From NCBI GenBank assembly GCA_002395925.1, contig DGVM01000087.1, forward strand, positions 1-25,046: a stretch of 25,046 nucleotides of DNA. Reading direction: 5' to 3'. The position numbers were made by a program, and so were the translations under genes. The stretch is from Bacteroidales bacterium UBA4284. Its GTDB lineage: Bacteria; Bacteroidota; Bacteroidia; Bacteroidales; UBA932. The notes under the pieces were generated by a model. It worked only from the letters and a program-made list of their open reading frames with translations, had not been told where the DNA came from and made no database searches. Of the stretch, positions 15,673 to 24,899 are shown in pieces. The first letter of the stretch is position 1, and every line of letters begins with the position of its first letter.

Positions 15673-16596
15673 ATGACGGAAGATTCGGGATTCCTCGCGC
15701 CGTTGCAAGAAGACAGTCCGGCCGCGGACGGCATGGAGCTCCTGCACCGTTCCGAAAACGGATGGTGCGAGCTGTACCTGCTGCGCACCGACGGCCGCCT
15801 GAGTGTACTGAAGGCGCTGAAACCCGAGTTCCGTGGGCGTTCGATGTACGAGCGGCTGTTGCTCAAGGAGTACAGTATAACGTCCCGGCTGCATCATCCA
15901 AACATTCGCGAAGCGTATGCATACCGCAGTACGCCCCAGCTGGGTAATGTCATTGAACTAGAATGGGTTGATGCTCTTACGCTGGAGGAATACCTAAGCG
16001 ACGGGCGTCCCCCTCGCAGGCAATCGCTCGACCTCGCCCTGCAGTTGTGCGACGCCTTGTCGTATCTTCACTCCAACCAGATAGTCCACCGCGACATCAA
16101 ACCGGCGAACATGCTGGTATCGCGCAACGGAGGCAAACTCAAACTGATTGATTTCGGGCTGTCAGACGCAGACAGCTGGGCCGAATTCAAGGGTGCGGTC
16201 GGCACCCGCCAGTGGGCCGCTCCCGAAGTTCTGAACGGGGGCCACGGCGACTGGCGCTCCGACATCTGGAGTCTGGGGAAAGTTCTCTCCGAACTGCTTC
16301 CCGGCCACAGAAGAATCCTGCGGCAGTGCCTGGACCCCAATCCATCGGCTCGTCCGGGCAGCGCGCAACAGGTCAAGGACGCCCTGCAAAAAGCGGTACC
16401 GCTGTGGCCGTTCGTGCTTGCCGCCGCCCTCGCAGCCGGCACCGCCGCCCTTGACCCCCGGGAGAACACACCCGAAAGCGAGCCTGCTGTCCAGGAAGCC
16501 TTCGATACCACATCTGCAAGGATGCTCGAAAGCCCCGAGATAATAGACGAACTGTTCCAACAGGCAACGGGAATGATTGAAGGTCAGTACGAATGA
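15673..16596 (+). CDS. Membrane-anchored Hanks-type serine/threonine protein kinase
   Basis: A kinase domain occupies about residues 20-240, with Lys 47 in VLKAL, Glu 66 in the C-helix, HRDIKPAN (139-146), DFG (160-162) and APE (183-185), so all catalytic residues are present. The glycine-rich loop is not canonical ([15 protein letters not shown]). A single hydrophobic segment (245-260, [17 protein letters not shown]) follows, then a short acidic tail of about 47 residues that would lie in the periplasm. There are no PASTA repeats. The gene starts directly after the upstream stop and overlaps the next gene by 4 bases (ATGA), so it is the middle of a three-gene unit. Confidence 0.93.
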   Translation: MTEDSGFLAPLQEDSPAADGMELLHRSENGWCELYLLRTDGRLSVLKALKPEFRGRSMYERLLLKEYSITSRLHHPNIREAYAYRSTPQLGNVIELEWVDALTLEEYLSDGRPPRRQSLDLALQLCDALSYLHSNQIVHRDIKPANMLVSRNGGKLKLIDFGLSDADSWAEFKGAVGTRQWAAPEVLNGGHGDWRSDIWSLGKVLSELLPGHRRILRQCLDPNPSARPGSAQQVKDALQKAVPLWPFVLAAALAAGTAALDPRENTPESEPAVQEAFDTTSARMLESPEIIDELFQQATGMIEGQYE

Positions 16597-17579
16597 GACG
16601 TATCCCTGTCATAATGATCATCCTGCTGTTGTTGCTTTCGAGCCTTCGCATGACGGCCCAGAACGACTGCGACAGCGTACTCGACCGTTATGAGCAGATA
16701 TGCGACAGGTGTCTGGAACTGCGCAGCCGCATGGCAGCCGGTGAAGCGGTTGACTACAGCGCCGTTACGGGCTTGCTCGGGGAACTCGGCAAACTGCGGA
16801 CCCAACTGCGCAGCGCCTCCGGCTCCATGACCAAAGAGCAGAAGGATCGTTTCGCTGCGATACGCGCCCGTTACGACGGCGCCTCTTCTTCTGAGGGCAA
16901 GCGTACCGCCCGCAGCGGTAAAAGCCTCCGGAAAACACCGGCAAAAGGTGTTGAGCTTACAGTACCCCCTGAACCCGCAAGAGTAAGGCACGAGAGCCTC
17001 GGGCGACTTCTGCCTCCACCCGATGTACCTCCCCTGCCGATAGGCACTTCATATACCGGCACCCTTGCTCCCAAGCCGCAGACGGCGGCAAGGCCTACGG
17101 TACGAGTTCCCAGCCCATGGCGTTTCGACGCCGCCCTGTCGTTCCAGTTCAACGCCACACCGGCGGCAGGACTTTTTGCGAGTGCCTCATACAAGACCTT
17201 CGGAGCCTTCCTCAGCGCCAGGACCAACTTCGTCCCCGCCATAAAGGAGTCGTACGCCATAACCGCCGACGGTCGCATCGAAGGCGGTGGGCTCTTCTGG
17301 GGGCAGGGGGCTTCGAGCTACTCGCTCGGGAGCATATGCGCTGGCCCCGTCTGGCACATACTTCCGTCTCTCGCCCTGTACGCCGGAGCCGGATATGCAG
17401 ACAGCAGCCTGTTGCTGCTCGACGCCGGCGGCAAATGGGCTCGCGTCTCTGATTACGGAGCCCGCGGCCTTGCAGGCGAAGCCGGAGCAGTTGTCACCCT
17501 CGGCAGAGTAAATCTGCTTGCAGGCCTGTGGTGGCAGCGTGAAGTGGCCCTTACAGCGGGTCTGGGCTGGAAATTCTGA
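16593..17579 (+). CDS. Secreted protein with helical stalk and outer-membrane-barrel-like C-terminus
   Basis: A signal peptide (1-23, [13 protein letters not shown]... ending MTAQ) is followed by a helical segment with coiled-coil character (about 25-95, [17 protein letters not shown] and [13 protein letters not shown]). A basic, Pro-rich linker comes next (about 100-165). From about 170 there are alternating beta strands ([46 protein letters not shown]) ending in aromatic GWKF, as in outer membrane barrels. I do not recognise a named family. Its overlap with the kinase suggests an envelope output or sensor of that kinase, which is inference. Confidence 0.82.
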   Translation: MRRIPVIMIILLLLLSSLRMTAQNDCDSVLDRYEQICDRCLELRSRMAAGEAVDYSAVTGLLGELGKLRTQLRSASGSMTKEQKDRFAAIRARYDGASSSEGKRTARSGKSLRKTPAKGVELTVPPEPARVRHESLGRLLPPPDVPPLPIGTSYTGTLAPKPQTAARPTVRVPSPWRFDAALSFQFNATPAAGLFASASYKTFGAFLSARTNFVPAIKESYAITADGRIEGGGLFWGQGASSYSLGSICAGPVWHILPSLALYAGAGYADSSLLLLDAGGKWARVSDYGARGLAGEAGAVVTLGRVNLLAGLWWQREVALTAGLGWKF

Positions 17580-17590
17580 GAATTCTTTGC

Positions 17591-17598
17591 TATCTTTG
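17591..17598 (+). promoter_or_regulatory. -7 promoter element upstream of the UvrA-like gene
   Basis: TATCTTTG matches TAnnTTTG exactly and ends 18 bases before the ATG at 17617. The -33 position has no good TTTG. The gene may thus have its own weak promoter in addition to read-through from the kinase operon. Confidence 0.4.
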
Positions 17599-17616
17599 CG
17601 GCTCAATTCCCAAACC

Positions 17617-20103
17617 ATGTCACAAAGCGACAAGACCCCCGACAGCATAAAGGTGCGCGGCGCACGCGTACACAATCTAAAGAACATAGACGTCGATATT
17701 CCCCTTGGTAAAATCGTAGGCATAGCCGGCGTGTCCGGCAGCGGCAAATCGAGCCTCGCCCTCGGCGTACTTTACGCAGAAGGTTCCCGCAGATATCTCG
17801 ATTCCCTTTCTACCTACACCCGCCGCAGAATGTCTTTCGCAGCCAAGGCCGACGTGGACGATGTCCTTTACGTTCCTGCGTCCATCGCCCTGCACCAGCG
17901 TCCCGGCGTACCTGGGATACGTTCTACATTCGGCACCGGCACCGAGCTGCTCAACAGCCTCAGGCTCATGTTCTCGCGCCTCTCCAGCCACCGCTGTCCC
18001 AACGGGCACTACTGTCCCCCTTCGCTTGCCATCGCCGCCGAGCAGGAAATCGTATGCCCCACCTGCGGAGAGCATTTCTATGCGCCCGGAGCCGAAGAGC
18101 TTGCGTTCAACAGCCAGGGTGCTTGCAAGTGCTGCGGTGGCACCGGCACCATACGTACCGTGGACGAATCGACCCTTGTGCCCGACGAAAGCCTCACCAT
18201 CGACCAGGGCGCCGTGGTTCCTTGGGGCTCGCTGATGTGGTCTCTCATGAAAGACATCGCCCGCGAAATGGGGGTGCGGACAGACGTCCCGTTCAAGGAT
18301 CTGACGCCGCAGGAGAAAGAAATCGTTTACCACGGTCCGGCAGAGAAACGCCACATCATCTACAAGAATGAGAAGACCAACGGCTTTGCCGAGATGGACT
18401 TCACCTACTACAATGCCGTATATTCCGTAGAGAACGCCCTTTCCAAGGTAAAGGACGAAAAGGGCATGAAGAGGGTCGAAAAGTTTCTCAAGGAAGACCT
18501 ATGCCCCGAGTGCGGAGGCACACGCCTGAGCGATGCGGCCAGGGCTCCGAGGCTCCGTGGCATCTCGCTTGCCGATGCCTGCAAGATGACCCTCGACGAA
18601 CTCACCGAATGGGTGAAAGGCGTCCCTGCATCCCTACCGGAGGAAATGCGTCCGATGGCGCAGAGCATCTGCGATTCCTACTTCCTGGTAGCACGCCGGC
18701 TGAAGGATCTCGGGCTCGGCTACCTCTCGCTCGACAGGGCTGCATCCACGCTTTCGACCGGCGAAAGGCAGCGTATGCAGCTTGCCAGGGCTGTACGCAA
18801 CCGTACCACCGGAGTGCTGTATGTGCTCGACGAACCGTCCATCGGTCTGCATCCGTCCAACATCGTCGGACTCAACGGAGTAATGCACGATCTGGTCGCC
18901 GACGGCAATTCCGTCATCCTCGTCGATCACGACACGCAGATACTTGGCGAGTCGGACTGGCTGGTAGAAATGGGGCCGGGAGCCGGAAGCGCCGGCGGCA
19001 AAGTGCTGGCAGAAGGCACGATAGACGATATCCGCCACAATCCTGCCTCGCGCATCGGACCTTTCTTGCGCGAAAAGGCCTCCGCTCCCAAGACGCTTCG
19101 TAAAGACCTTTTCGACTTGGGACGCATACACCTATCAACCAGCGAAATACATACGGTTAAGCCGCTCGGGGTGGACATCCCGAAAGGCCGACTGACCGTG
19201 GTGACCGGGGTTTCGGGATCGGGCAAGACGACCATGGTCCTGGAAAGTCTGGTGCCCGCACTTGAGGCATTGACCGGCGGCACCCGCATGCCGGAGCATA
19301 TACGGGCCATTGATGCCCCCGGGATACAGCATGTCAAACTCATAGACGCAACCCCCATCGGCATCAACGTACGCTCAACTGTAGCGACTTATGCAGGCAT
19401 ACATGACGAACTGCGGAAAGTTTACGCACGCACCGCGGACGCACGCCGCCTTGGCTATAAGGCCGGCGAGTTTTCCTATAACACCGGAAGCCTCCGCTGC
19501 CCCGTATGCGACGGCACCGGCAGCATCAGCCTGGACGTCCAGTTCCTGCCCGACGTAGATATTCCCTGCCCCGATTGCCGCGGCTCCCGTTATTCCCGCA
19601 CAGCCACTCTCATACGCCACACCAACAAGGCCGGCGAGAGCCTTTCCCTGCCCTCCCTGATGGAAAAAGAAGTGAGTGCGGCGCTGGATTTCTGCAAGGA
19701 CCTGCCTCTTGTACGGGATCGCCTGCGGGTGCTTGATTCCCTGGGTCTGGGTTACCTTACGCTCGGCGAGCAGACTCCGAGCCTGTCGGGAGGCGAAGCC
19801 CAGAGGCTCAAGCTGGCAAGCGAGATGGGGCGCACCCAGGCCGACTCCGTTTTCGTTTTCGACGAACCGTCAATCGGGCTCCATCCGCTTGATGTGCAAA
19901 CGCTTATGAAGGTATTTCAGACTCTTGTCGATGCCGGAGCCACGGTTGTCGTCATCGAGCACGACCTCGATATCATACGGGGCGCCGATTACATAATCGA
20001 CATGGGACCCGGAGGAGGCAGTGCCGGCGGACGCGTAGTCGCCTGCGGCTCTCCGGCCGACATCGCCGCCTGCCCCGAAAGCGCCACCGGCCGCTTCCTG
20101 TAG
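17617..20103 (+). CDS. UvrA-like double ABC ATPase, short form
   Basis: This is an excinuclease UvrA-family protein with two ABC ATPase modules. Walker A motifs are GVSGSGKSS (about 38-47) and GVSGSGKTT (about 530). ABC signatures are STGERQRMQLA and LSGGEAQRLKLA, and Walker B motifs are LDEPSIGLHP and FDEPSIGLHP. Zinc-module cysteines are seen in CPNGH/CPTCG, CKCCGGTG, CPECGGTR and CPVCDGTG...CPDCRGSR. At 828 residues it is about 100 shorter than housekeeping UvrA, with the loss mainly in the region before the first zinc module where UvrB binds. It therefore resembles the UvrA2/drug-resistance subgroup. The ATG at 17617 is chosen because the frame upstream runs through the kinase operon. Confidence 0.88.
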   Translation: MSQSDKTPDSIKVRGARVHNLKNIDVDIPLGKIVGIAGVSGSGKSSLALGVLYAEGSRRYLDSLSTYTRRRMSFAAKADVDDVLYVPASIALHQRPGVPGIRSTFGTGTELLNSLRLMFSRLSSHRCPNGHYCPPSLAIAAEQEIVCPTCGEHFYAPGAEELAFNSQGACKCCGGTGTIRTVDESTLVPDESLTIDQGAVVPWGSLMWSLMKDIAREMGVRTDVPFKDLTPQEKEIVYHGPAEKRHIIYKNEKTNGFAEMDFTYYNAVYSVENALSKVKDEKGMKRVEKFLKEDLCPECGGTRLSDAARAPRLRGISLADACKMTLDELTEWVKGVPASLPEEMRPMAQSICDSYFLVARRLKDLGLGYLSLDRAASTLSTGERQRMQLARAVRNRTTGVLYVLDEPSIGLHPSNIVGLNGVMHDLVADGNSVILVDHDTQILGESDWLVEMGPGAGSAGGKVLAEGTIDDIRHNPASRIGPFLREKASAPKTLRKDLFDLGRIHLSTSEIHTVKPLGVDIPKGRLTVVTGVSGSGKTTMVLESLVPALEALTGGTRMPEHIRAIDAPGIQHVKLIDATPIGINVRSTVATYAGIHDELRKVYARTADARRLGYKAGEFSYNTGSLRCPVCDGTGSISLDVQFLPDVDIPCPDCRGSRYSRTATLIRHTNKAGESLSLPSLMEKEVSAALDFCKDLPLVRDRLRVLDSLGLGYLTLGEQTPSLSGGEAQRLKLASEMGRTQADSVFVFDEPSIGLHPLDVQTLMKVFQTLVDAGATVVVIEHDLDIIRGADYIIDMGPGGGSAGGRVVACGSPADIAACPESATGRFL

Positions 20104-20104
20104 C

Positions 20105-21586
20105 CTATTTGCTAACGAACTCGCCGTGAAAGTCCCTGCAGACCGTCTGGGCCGTACGCCGTCCGGTTTCTGCAGCCACCGGCAGCCCTCCGGAAAAGCC
20201 GACACGTTGCCCCGTAAAATATATGCCAGGGGCGTAGGAGACAGGAGCGTTGTGGTTCAGGTGCCACGGGCGCCATTCGCTCATGTAGCTGCCTTCAAAA
20301 GTATCGCAATACCTTTCGTATGTCAGAGGAGTGGCCATGTCGCTGACTTCTACCCTGCCTGCAGTCTCCGGAAGCATGTCGGCAAGGCAGCGCACAAAGG
20401 CATCTATTGCCTCCTGCTTGCGTTGTTGGTACAGGCCCTGTTCGCGGGCGGCTTTCCACCACCGGTAGCTGTTGCCTGGTAGGATAACAGTCAGTGTCGT
20501 GCATCCGTCCGGAGAATACTCGGCGTCCATCGCATAATTGTTGACGGTAAGGGCATCGAACTGCAAACCTCCGGCACTCATCGGCTGCGGAAGAACGATC
20601 TGCATGCAACGCGGGCGTCCGGACAGGTCGGCACGCACCCCAAGGGCGATGAACATGCACTGGGCGGTCATGAGCTTGCTTCGCATGCGCCTTGCCCAGG
20701 CATCCTGGAGGGGAGGCGAAAACAGTTTGTCGATTGCCGTGCGGGCATCGACTGACACTACCACCGCGTCGCACTCCAGAAGAGCGTCGGCAGTACGCAC
20801 GCCGCATAGCTTTTTACCGTCCCTGACCACTTCCTGCGCCGGAGTACGATAGCGGATTTCTCCGCCGAAGGAAGTGAAGGTATCGGCCATATTCCGGGCC
20901 ATCCGCAGCGAACCGCCTTTGGGATAACCGCTGTCTCCGCTGGCGAAGGCGCTCAGCGTGTAGATGAGCGAAAGGGCGTTTATCTCTGGATCCACTACCG
21001 CCTCGAAGAGCCTGCGGACGGACTTGTTGCGGAAACGGGAAATGTAGCGCCGGGCAGAGAGGCTCATAAGCCAGGGTGTCAGAAGCACCGCCGGACCCAT
21101 CTTGATGAATTCAGTGAGTACGAAGCGGTGGCGTTCCCGGACTTTGAGTCCCGCTAGGTCGAGCACAGGAGTATGGAAGAAGGTATAGCACCATACGTGG
21201 AAGCGGAGGATGGCAAGGGCGATTCGGTCTCGTGGCGAGAACTCTCCCAGTTCCCGGCAGGTTTCTTTCATGCTGCGGTGCAATTCGAGGCGCACATCAC
21301 CGTCGAACAGCGTATAGACCGGATCCTTGAAAAACACCGGATTATTGTCCTGAAGCGCTCCTGTCTCTGTCCATATATCATTGAGAGGTACGCCTTTCCT
21401 GGCTCCGATAAGCCAGTGTATGCCGCCCTCGAAAGTATAGCCCCGGCGTTTCCAGCTGGTGGATACGCCGCCCGGATTGCCGGCCTTTTCCAAAATAAGA
21501 GTCCGGAATCCGGAACGCTGCAGATATACCCCGCAGGTAAGTCCCGAGATTCCGGCACCGATGATTATGATGCGTTTGTCCATCAT
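20105..21586 (-). CDS. NAD(P)/FAD-dependent oxidoreductase, phytoene desaturase-like
   Basis: The N-terminus is a dinucleotide-binding fold (IIIIGAGISGLTCGVYLQ, then LILEKAGNPGGVSTS), and GYTFEGGIHWL matches the substrate-side block of CrtI/retinol-saturase-type flavoproteins. The C-terminal FAD motif is seen in GIYFTGQRVGFSGGLPVAAETGR. At 493 residues it is the normal length for the family. Substrates range over carotenoids, retinoids and other lipids, and the true one is not visible here. The ATGATG start overlaps the end of the DPP11 gene (ATGA), so the two are co-translated. No carotenoid genes are nearby. Confidence 0.88.
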   Translation of the reverse strand: MMDKRIIIIGAGISGLTCGVYLQRSGFRTLILEKAGNPGGVSTSWKRRGYTFEGGIHWLIGARKGVPLNDIWTETGALQDNNPVFFKDPVYTLFDGDVRLELHRSMKETCRELGEFSPRDRIALAILRFHVWCYTFFHTPVLDLAGLKVRERHRFVLTEFIKMGPAVLLTPWLMSLSARRYISRFRNKSVRRLFEAVVDPEINALSLIYTLSAFASGDSGYPKGGSLRMARNMADTFTSFGGEIRYRTPAQEVVRDGKKLCGVRTADALLECDAVVVSVDARTAIDKLFSPPLQDAWARRMRSKLMTAQCMFIALGVRADLSGRPRCMQIVLPQPMSAGGLQFDALTVNNYAMDAEYSPDGCTTLTVILPGNSYRWWKAAREQGLYQQRKQEAIDAFVRCLADMLPETAGRVEVSDMATPLTYERYCDTFEGSYMSEWRPWHLNHNAPVSYAPGIYFTGQRVGFSGGLPVAAETGRRTAQTVCRDFHGEFVSK

Positions 21587-23640
21587 GCAAATTCCATTTC
21601 GTCAAGCAGCCACTTGGCGCCTCCTATACGTTCAATGACGAAAAGCAGATAGCGTATATCTATAGATATGTTCCTGCAGTACGAAGGGTCGAAGACTATG
21701 TCGCTCATGGTCCCCTCCCATACGCGGTCGAAATTGATACCTACCAGATTGCCGTCGGCATCTATCACCGGGCTTCCGGAATTGCCCCCGGAGGTGTGGT
21801 TGGTGGCGAGGAAGCAGACGCTTTGGTCTTCGTATCCTCCCTCGGCGTAGATATCACGCAGGGCCTGAGGAACGTTGTAATCGAAAATCTCGGGATTGTC
21901 CTTCTCCATGATGCCCCGCAGGGTCGAGACCGGCTCATAGCGCACGGCGTCGGAAGGGCTGTAGCCCTCCACCTTGCCGTATGCCACGCGGAGGGTCAGG
22001 TTGGCGTCGGGATAGAATGCCTTATTGGGTTCATACTCTATCTGGCCACGCATATATTCGCGCATGGCTATCTTGAGCTCGGAGGCAACTTCGGCTATGA
22101 CCGGCTTGAGGGTTTCGTCGTACCACTGCTGGAATGCGTCGTACATTTCGAGGGCCGGATCATTTTCGAGCCCCTCTGCAGCCCGGAGCGCACCTACCTT
22201 GGCCGGATCGGTGAATATACTGTTTGCGTATATATAATCCCTCCAGGCTTCCATGGAACCGAATGAAGCCAGCTTGTCCTTGAAGTAAGCAGGTTTGAAG
22301 TCATCGGTCATATTGCGGTCGAATGCATCCATGAGGGCCACGAAAGTCTCTTCGTCAATGGGCTGGTAATAATCTTTGAAGAAGGCCTCCGCAACCGGTG
22401 CAACCGGTCTGCCGGCCTTAAGGGAAGAACGTACCGATGAAGCGAAACGAAGCAGCTCGATGCTCCTCACCGTCTCGTTAAGGTATTCGTATGCAAGGTA
22501 ATACGGTTCGCGCCGGGAGTAAAGTCCCGCAAGCTTTGACGTAATGCCTTCGTATCTGGTACCCTTGGCCCACTGCTCGAAGCCGCGTTCGAAGTTCCGC
22601 TTGGCCTCCACGGTGCGAAGGCGCTTTATGCCACCGGATTCTCCCTGCCATTTCTTCCATGCATTTGAAACACTGGCGGCCTTGGATGAGTACTGTATCC
22701 TGACTGCCTGGGACTGCCCCATGTACTTTTTCATGATGTCCAGACGCTGGGTCCTGAGGGCAATCTTCCTTGGATCTGAAACAGATCCGGTATACTCAAC
22801 CTCGTCGGAGGTAACGTATTCCTTGGTACTTCCCGGACAACCGTACACAAATGTAAAGTCCCCTTCTTTCACGCCCTTGGTGCTGATCTTGAAGAACTTC
22901 TTAGGATGGTACGGAACATTGTCTTCCGAATAGTCTGCCGGATTGTTGTCCTTGTCTGCATAGATCCTGAATATGGAGAAATCGCCCGTATGGCGGGGCC
23001 ACATCCAGTTGTCGGTATCGCCGCCGAACTTTCCGATTGAGGAAGGCGGAGCACCTACCAGGCGGACATCGCGGAAGGTCCTGAACACAAACAGGAAGTA
23101 CTGGTTGCCGTAATACAGAGCCTCCACATTGGCTCTCAGACCCTTGCCTTCCTTTACAGCTTCGGCTACCAGAGCATGAGAATTAACCCTTATGACAGAA
23201 TCCCTCTGCTTCTCGGTCATACCTTCAGAATAGCCCTTCAAGACATCATCGGTGACATCCTGCATATATTCCAGAAAACTAACCGTAAGTCCCTTGTTTG
23301 GAAGTTCCTGGTCTCTGCTCATAGCCCAGAAACCATCTTTGAGGTAATCATGTTCAACGCTTGAATGCCTCTGAATCTGGCTGTAACCGCAGTGGTGGTT
23401 GGTAAAAAGCAAACCGTCGTTTGAAACCAACTCACCCGTACAGCCTGAGCCAAAGAGCACAACGGCATCCTTAAGACAAGCCTTGTTCACGCTGTAAACA
23501 TCCTCAGCCTTGAGCTTGAAGCCCTTGGCCCTCATATCCTTGATTCTCTCCTTGATGAGAACCGGAAGCCACATTCCCTCATCTGCCTTTAAAGGCGAAA
23601 CGAGCATCAGCGCAATAAGCGCAATAAATATCTTCTTCAT
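21583..23640 (-). CDS. dpp11: S46 family dipeptidyl peptidase, DPP11-type (Asp/Glu-specific)
   Basis: This is a periplasmic serine exopeptidase that removes dipeptides from peptides, supplying amino-acid-fermenting Bacteroidetes. It has a signal peptide (1-19, ending LKA) and chymotrypsin-like catalytic residues: His 83 in TNHHCG, an Asp in GGDTDNWMWPRHTGDF near 215, and Ser 622 in GGNSGSP. Eighteen residues after the serine the sequence is Phe-Asp-Arg (638-640). In Porphyromonas enzymes this site is Phe-Asp-Arg in DPP11 and Phe-Asp-Gly in DPP7, and the Arg selects acidic P1 residues. The product is therefore predicted to be DPP11-like. The ATG at 23640 is preferred over the TTG two codons upstream. 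It overlaps the oxidoreductase gene by 4 bases. Confidence 0.92.
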   Translation of the reverse strand: MKKIFIALIALMLVSPLKADEGMWLPVLIKERIKDMRAKGFKLKAEDVYSVNKACLKDAVVLFGSGCTGELVSNDGLLFTNHHCGYSQIQRHSSVEHDYLKDGFWAMSRDQELPNKGLTVSFLEYMQDVTDDVLKGYSEGMTEKQRDSVIRVNSHALVAEAVKEGKGLRANVEALYYGNQYFLFVFRTFRDVRLVGAPPSSIGKFGGDTDNWMWPRHTGDFSIFRIYADKDNNPADYSEDNVPYHPKKFFKISTKGVKEGDFTFVYGCPGSTKEYVTSDEVEYTGSVSDPRKIALRTQRLDIMKKYMGQSQAVRIQYSSKAASVSNAWKKWQGESGGIKRLRTVEAKRNFERGFEQWAKGTRYEGITSKLAGLYSRREPYYLAYEYLNETVRSIELLRFASSVRSSLKAGRPVAPVAEAFFKDYYQPIDEETFVALMDAFDRNMTDDFKPAYFKDKLASFGSMEAWRDYIYANSIFTDPAKVGALRAAEGLENDPALEMYDAFQQWYDETLKPVIAEVASELKIAMREYMRGQIEYEPNKAFYPDANLTLRVAYGKVEGYSPSDAVRYEPVSTLRGIMEKDNPEIFDYNVPQALRDIYAEGGYEDQSVCFLATNHTSGGNSGSPVIDADGNLVGINFDRVWEGTMSDIVFDPSYCRNISIDIRYLLFVIERIGGAKWLLDEMEFA

Positions 23641-23667
23641 ATACAAATAATTATCGCGATGAAAAGT

Positions 23668-24498
23668 CTAGTGTATTGATGAATTGTATCCGTGCTTGAG
23701 CTCCAGGGCAAAGCCTACCCTGACATGAGACTCGTACTTGTTGAAGTTGAGAAGGGTCTCGCAGTATCCCTGACGGTACTGTGCAAAGACGGCCGGCAGG
23801 AAAGTACCCTTGTTGCTGAGCCTGTAGGAAAGGTTGAACTCCAGGTTATAGTTCTTGAAGGTATTGGTGGGATTTACCAATGCCGTAAAATTCAAGCGGT
23901 TATCCAGTGCCTTGAAGGTAGCCCACACCTGGAAGTAACCTCTCCTTATGAAATAGTGGGTAAGCCCAGGGATATGCTCGTAATAACCGTACCAGGCCTT
24001 TCCTCCAAGCGACAGGTTCCGATAAGGAGAATAGACCGCACCCACATAGGCCGTGTTTACCGAACGTGAACGCTCGTTTACATATCCGTTGGACATATGG
24101 TCTCCTCCAAACATCATATCCAGCTTGGGATTAACGTACCAGTAGATGCAGAATCCGGGATTGAAGGCATTCTCGACCAATGGGCTGGAAGTGTCATAGA
24201 CATTCCACACACCGGCCTCGGTATATGTTCCAAGTATGTCGACATTGCCTGTTCTGGCCACCCTCAGGGCCAGGCTGACCTGGAAACGTACGTCGGCGTT
24301 ATGCTTGTTTACAGAAGATGTCGTAGGTATTCCCGTAATGAAATATGTCTCCTTGAACTGGCCCAGGACGGGAAATCTCTGCCTGCTTTCCTGCTCATAG
24401 TAGGAGTCATCAGGAATTGCAGCCTTCTCCACCTGCTGTGCATAGGTATGCGTACAAATGAGAAAGGCTGCAATCAAAGTAGTTAGTATATTCTTCAT
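23668..24498 (-). CDS. pldA: Outer membrane phospholipase A (OMPLA)
   Basis: This 276-residue protein has a signal peptide (1-20, ending TYAQ) and a beta-barrel with the catalytic region GGDHMSNGYVNERSRSVN. His 134, Ser 136 and Asn 148 have the same spacing as the His-Ser-Asn triad of enterobacterial OMPLA (HxS, then Asn 12 residues later). The enzyme hydrolyses outer-leaflet phospholipids and helps keep outer-membrane asymmetry. It lies 27 bases upstream of the DPP11 gene and 34 bases downstream of the TrpB2 remnant on the same strand, so it may be transcribed from the trp leader promoter when attenuation is relieved. A weak TATATTTA lies just upstream. Confidence 0.88.
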   Translation of the reverse strand: MKNILTTLIAAFLICTHTYAQQVEKAAIPDDSYYEQESRQRFPVLGQFKETYFITGIPTTSSVNKHNADVRFQVSLALRVARTGNVDILGTYTEAGVWNVYDTSSPLVENAFNPGFCIYWYVNPKLDMMFGGDHMSNGYVNERSRSVNTAYVGAVYSPYRNLSLGGKAWYGYYEHIPGLTHYFIRRGYFQVWATFKALDNRLNFTALVNPTNTFKNYNLEFNLSYRLSNKGTFLPAVFAQYRQGYCETLLNFNKYESHVRVGFALELKHGYNSSIH

Positions 24499-24532
24499 AT
24501 CGTTGAATAATGATACGTAAATATACTAATTA

Positions 24533-24802
24533 TTATCTGTTAAGAGCGTCGGCTGAGGAAATAAACTTCTTGAGTTCTTCTTCTGAAATGCTGAAATCCT
24601 GCATCTGACCGCCTGCGTGAATGCTGGAAGGCTTGAAGGTATGGCCCAGAGTATACATCGGAAGAAGCGGGGTGAGCCCTGCTTCGTCGCCGAAATCATA
24701 CTCGAACTTGCCTCTGGTCAGTTTAGGACAAGACACAGGTTCTGCAGCGATAAAACGGGTCGGAATCTCTGATTCGCCTAACAGATACTTTTTCTGTCTC
24801 AT
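24533..24802 (-). pseudogene. Collapsed tryptophan synthase beta-like (TrpB2) gene, 89 codons
   Basis: Full TrpB2 proteins have about 450 residues. This frame keeps only three blocks in register: the N-terminal 14 residues ([12 protein letters not shown]), an internal block of about 50 from the C-terminal domain ([39 protein letters not shown] and SSIHAGG), and the C-terminal tail ([16 protein letters not shown]). The PLP lysine region (GSHK) and most of both domains are absent, so it cannot be a tryptophan synthase. Both joins, near residues 14-15 and 65-66, keep the reading frame. It follows a complete trp attenuator. It may be a decaying gene, a retained small protein, or an assembly artefact. 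The identification rests on family knowledge, not on a search. Confidence 0.75.
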
Positions 24803-24830
24803 GATGAAATGGATTTTGGTGGTTAGTTAT

Positions 24831-24866
24831 AAAAAAAGAATGGCACGCTGTAAGCCAGTGTGCCAT
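24831..24866 (-). terminator. Attenuator terminator of the trp leader
   Basis: An 11-bp stem (24840-24850 with 24856-24866, one G-U pair) closes a 5-base loop and is followed on the minus strand by TTCTTTTTTT. It lies between the leader peptide and the TrpB2 remnant, 29 bases before the start codon of the remnant. Confidence 0.85.
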
Positions 24867-24899
24867 ATATCTTGAAAACAACGGGTTAGAGGCTTACAG
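24848..24899 (-). promoter_or_regulatory. Antiterminator pairing of the trp attenuator
   Basis: CTGTAAGCC (24899-24891, covering the last codon and stop of the leader peptide) is a perfect 9-base complement of GGCTTACAG (24856-24848), which forms the loop and one arm of the terminator. A ribosome stalled at the Trp codons leaves the upstream arm free and prevents the terminator; a ribosome that reaches the stop covers it. Confidence 0.8.

Noticed and set aside
17518..17616. N-terminal extension of the UvrA-like protein
   Set aside because: These codons lie inside the end of the barrel protein gene and its promoter; UvrA homology starts after the ATG at 17617.
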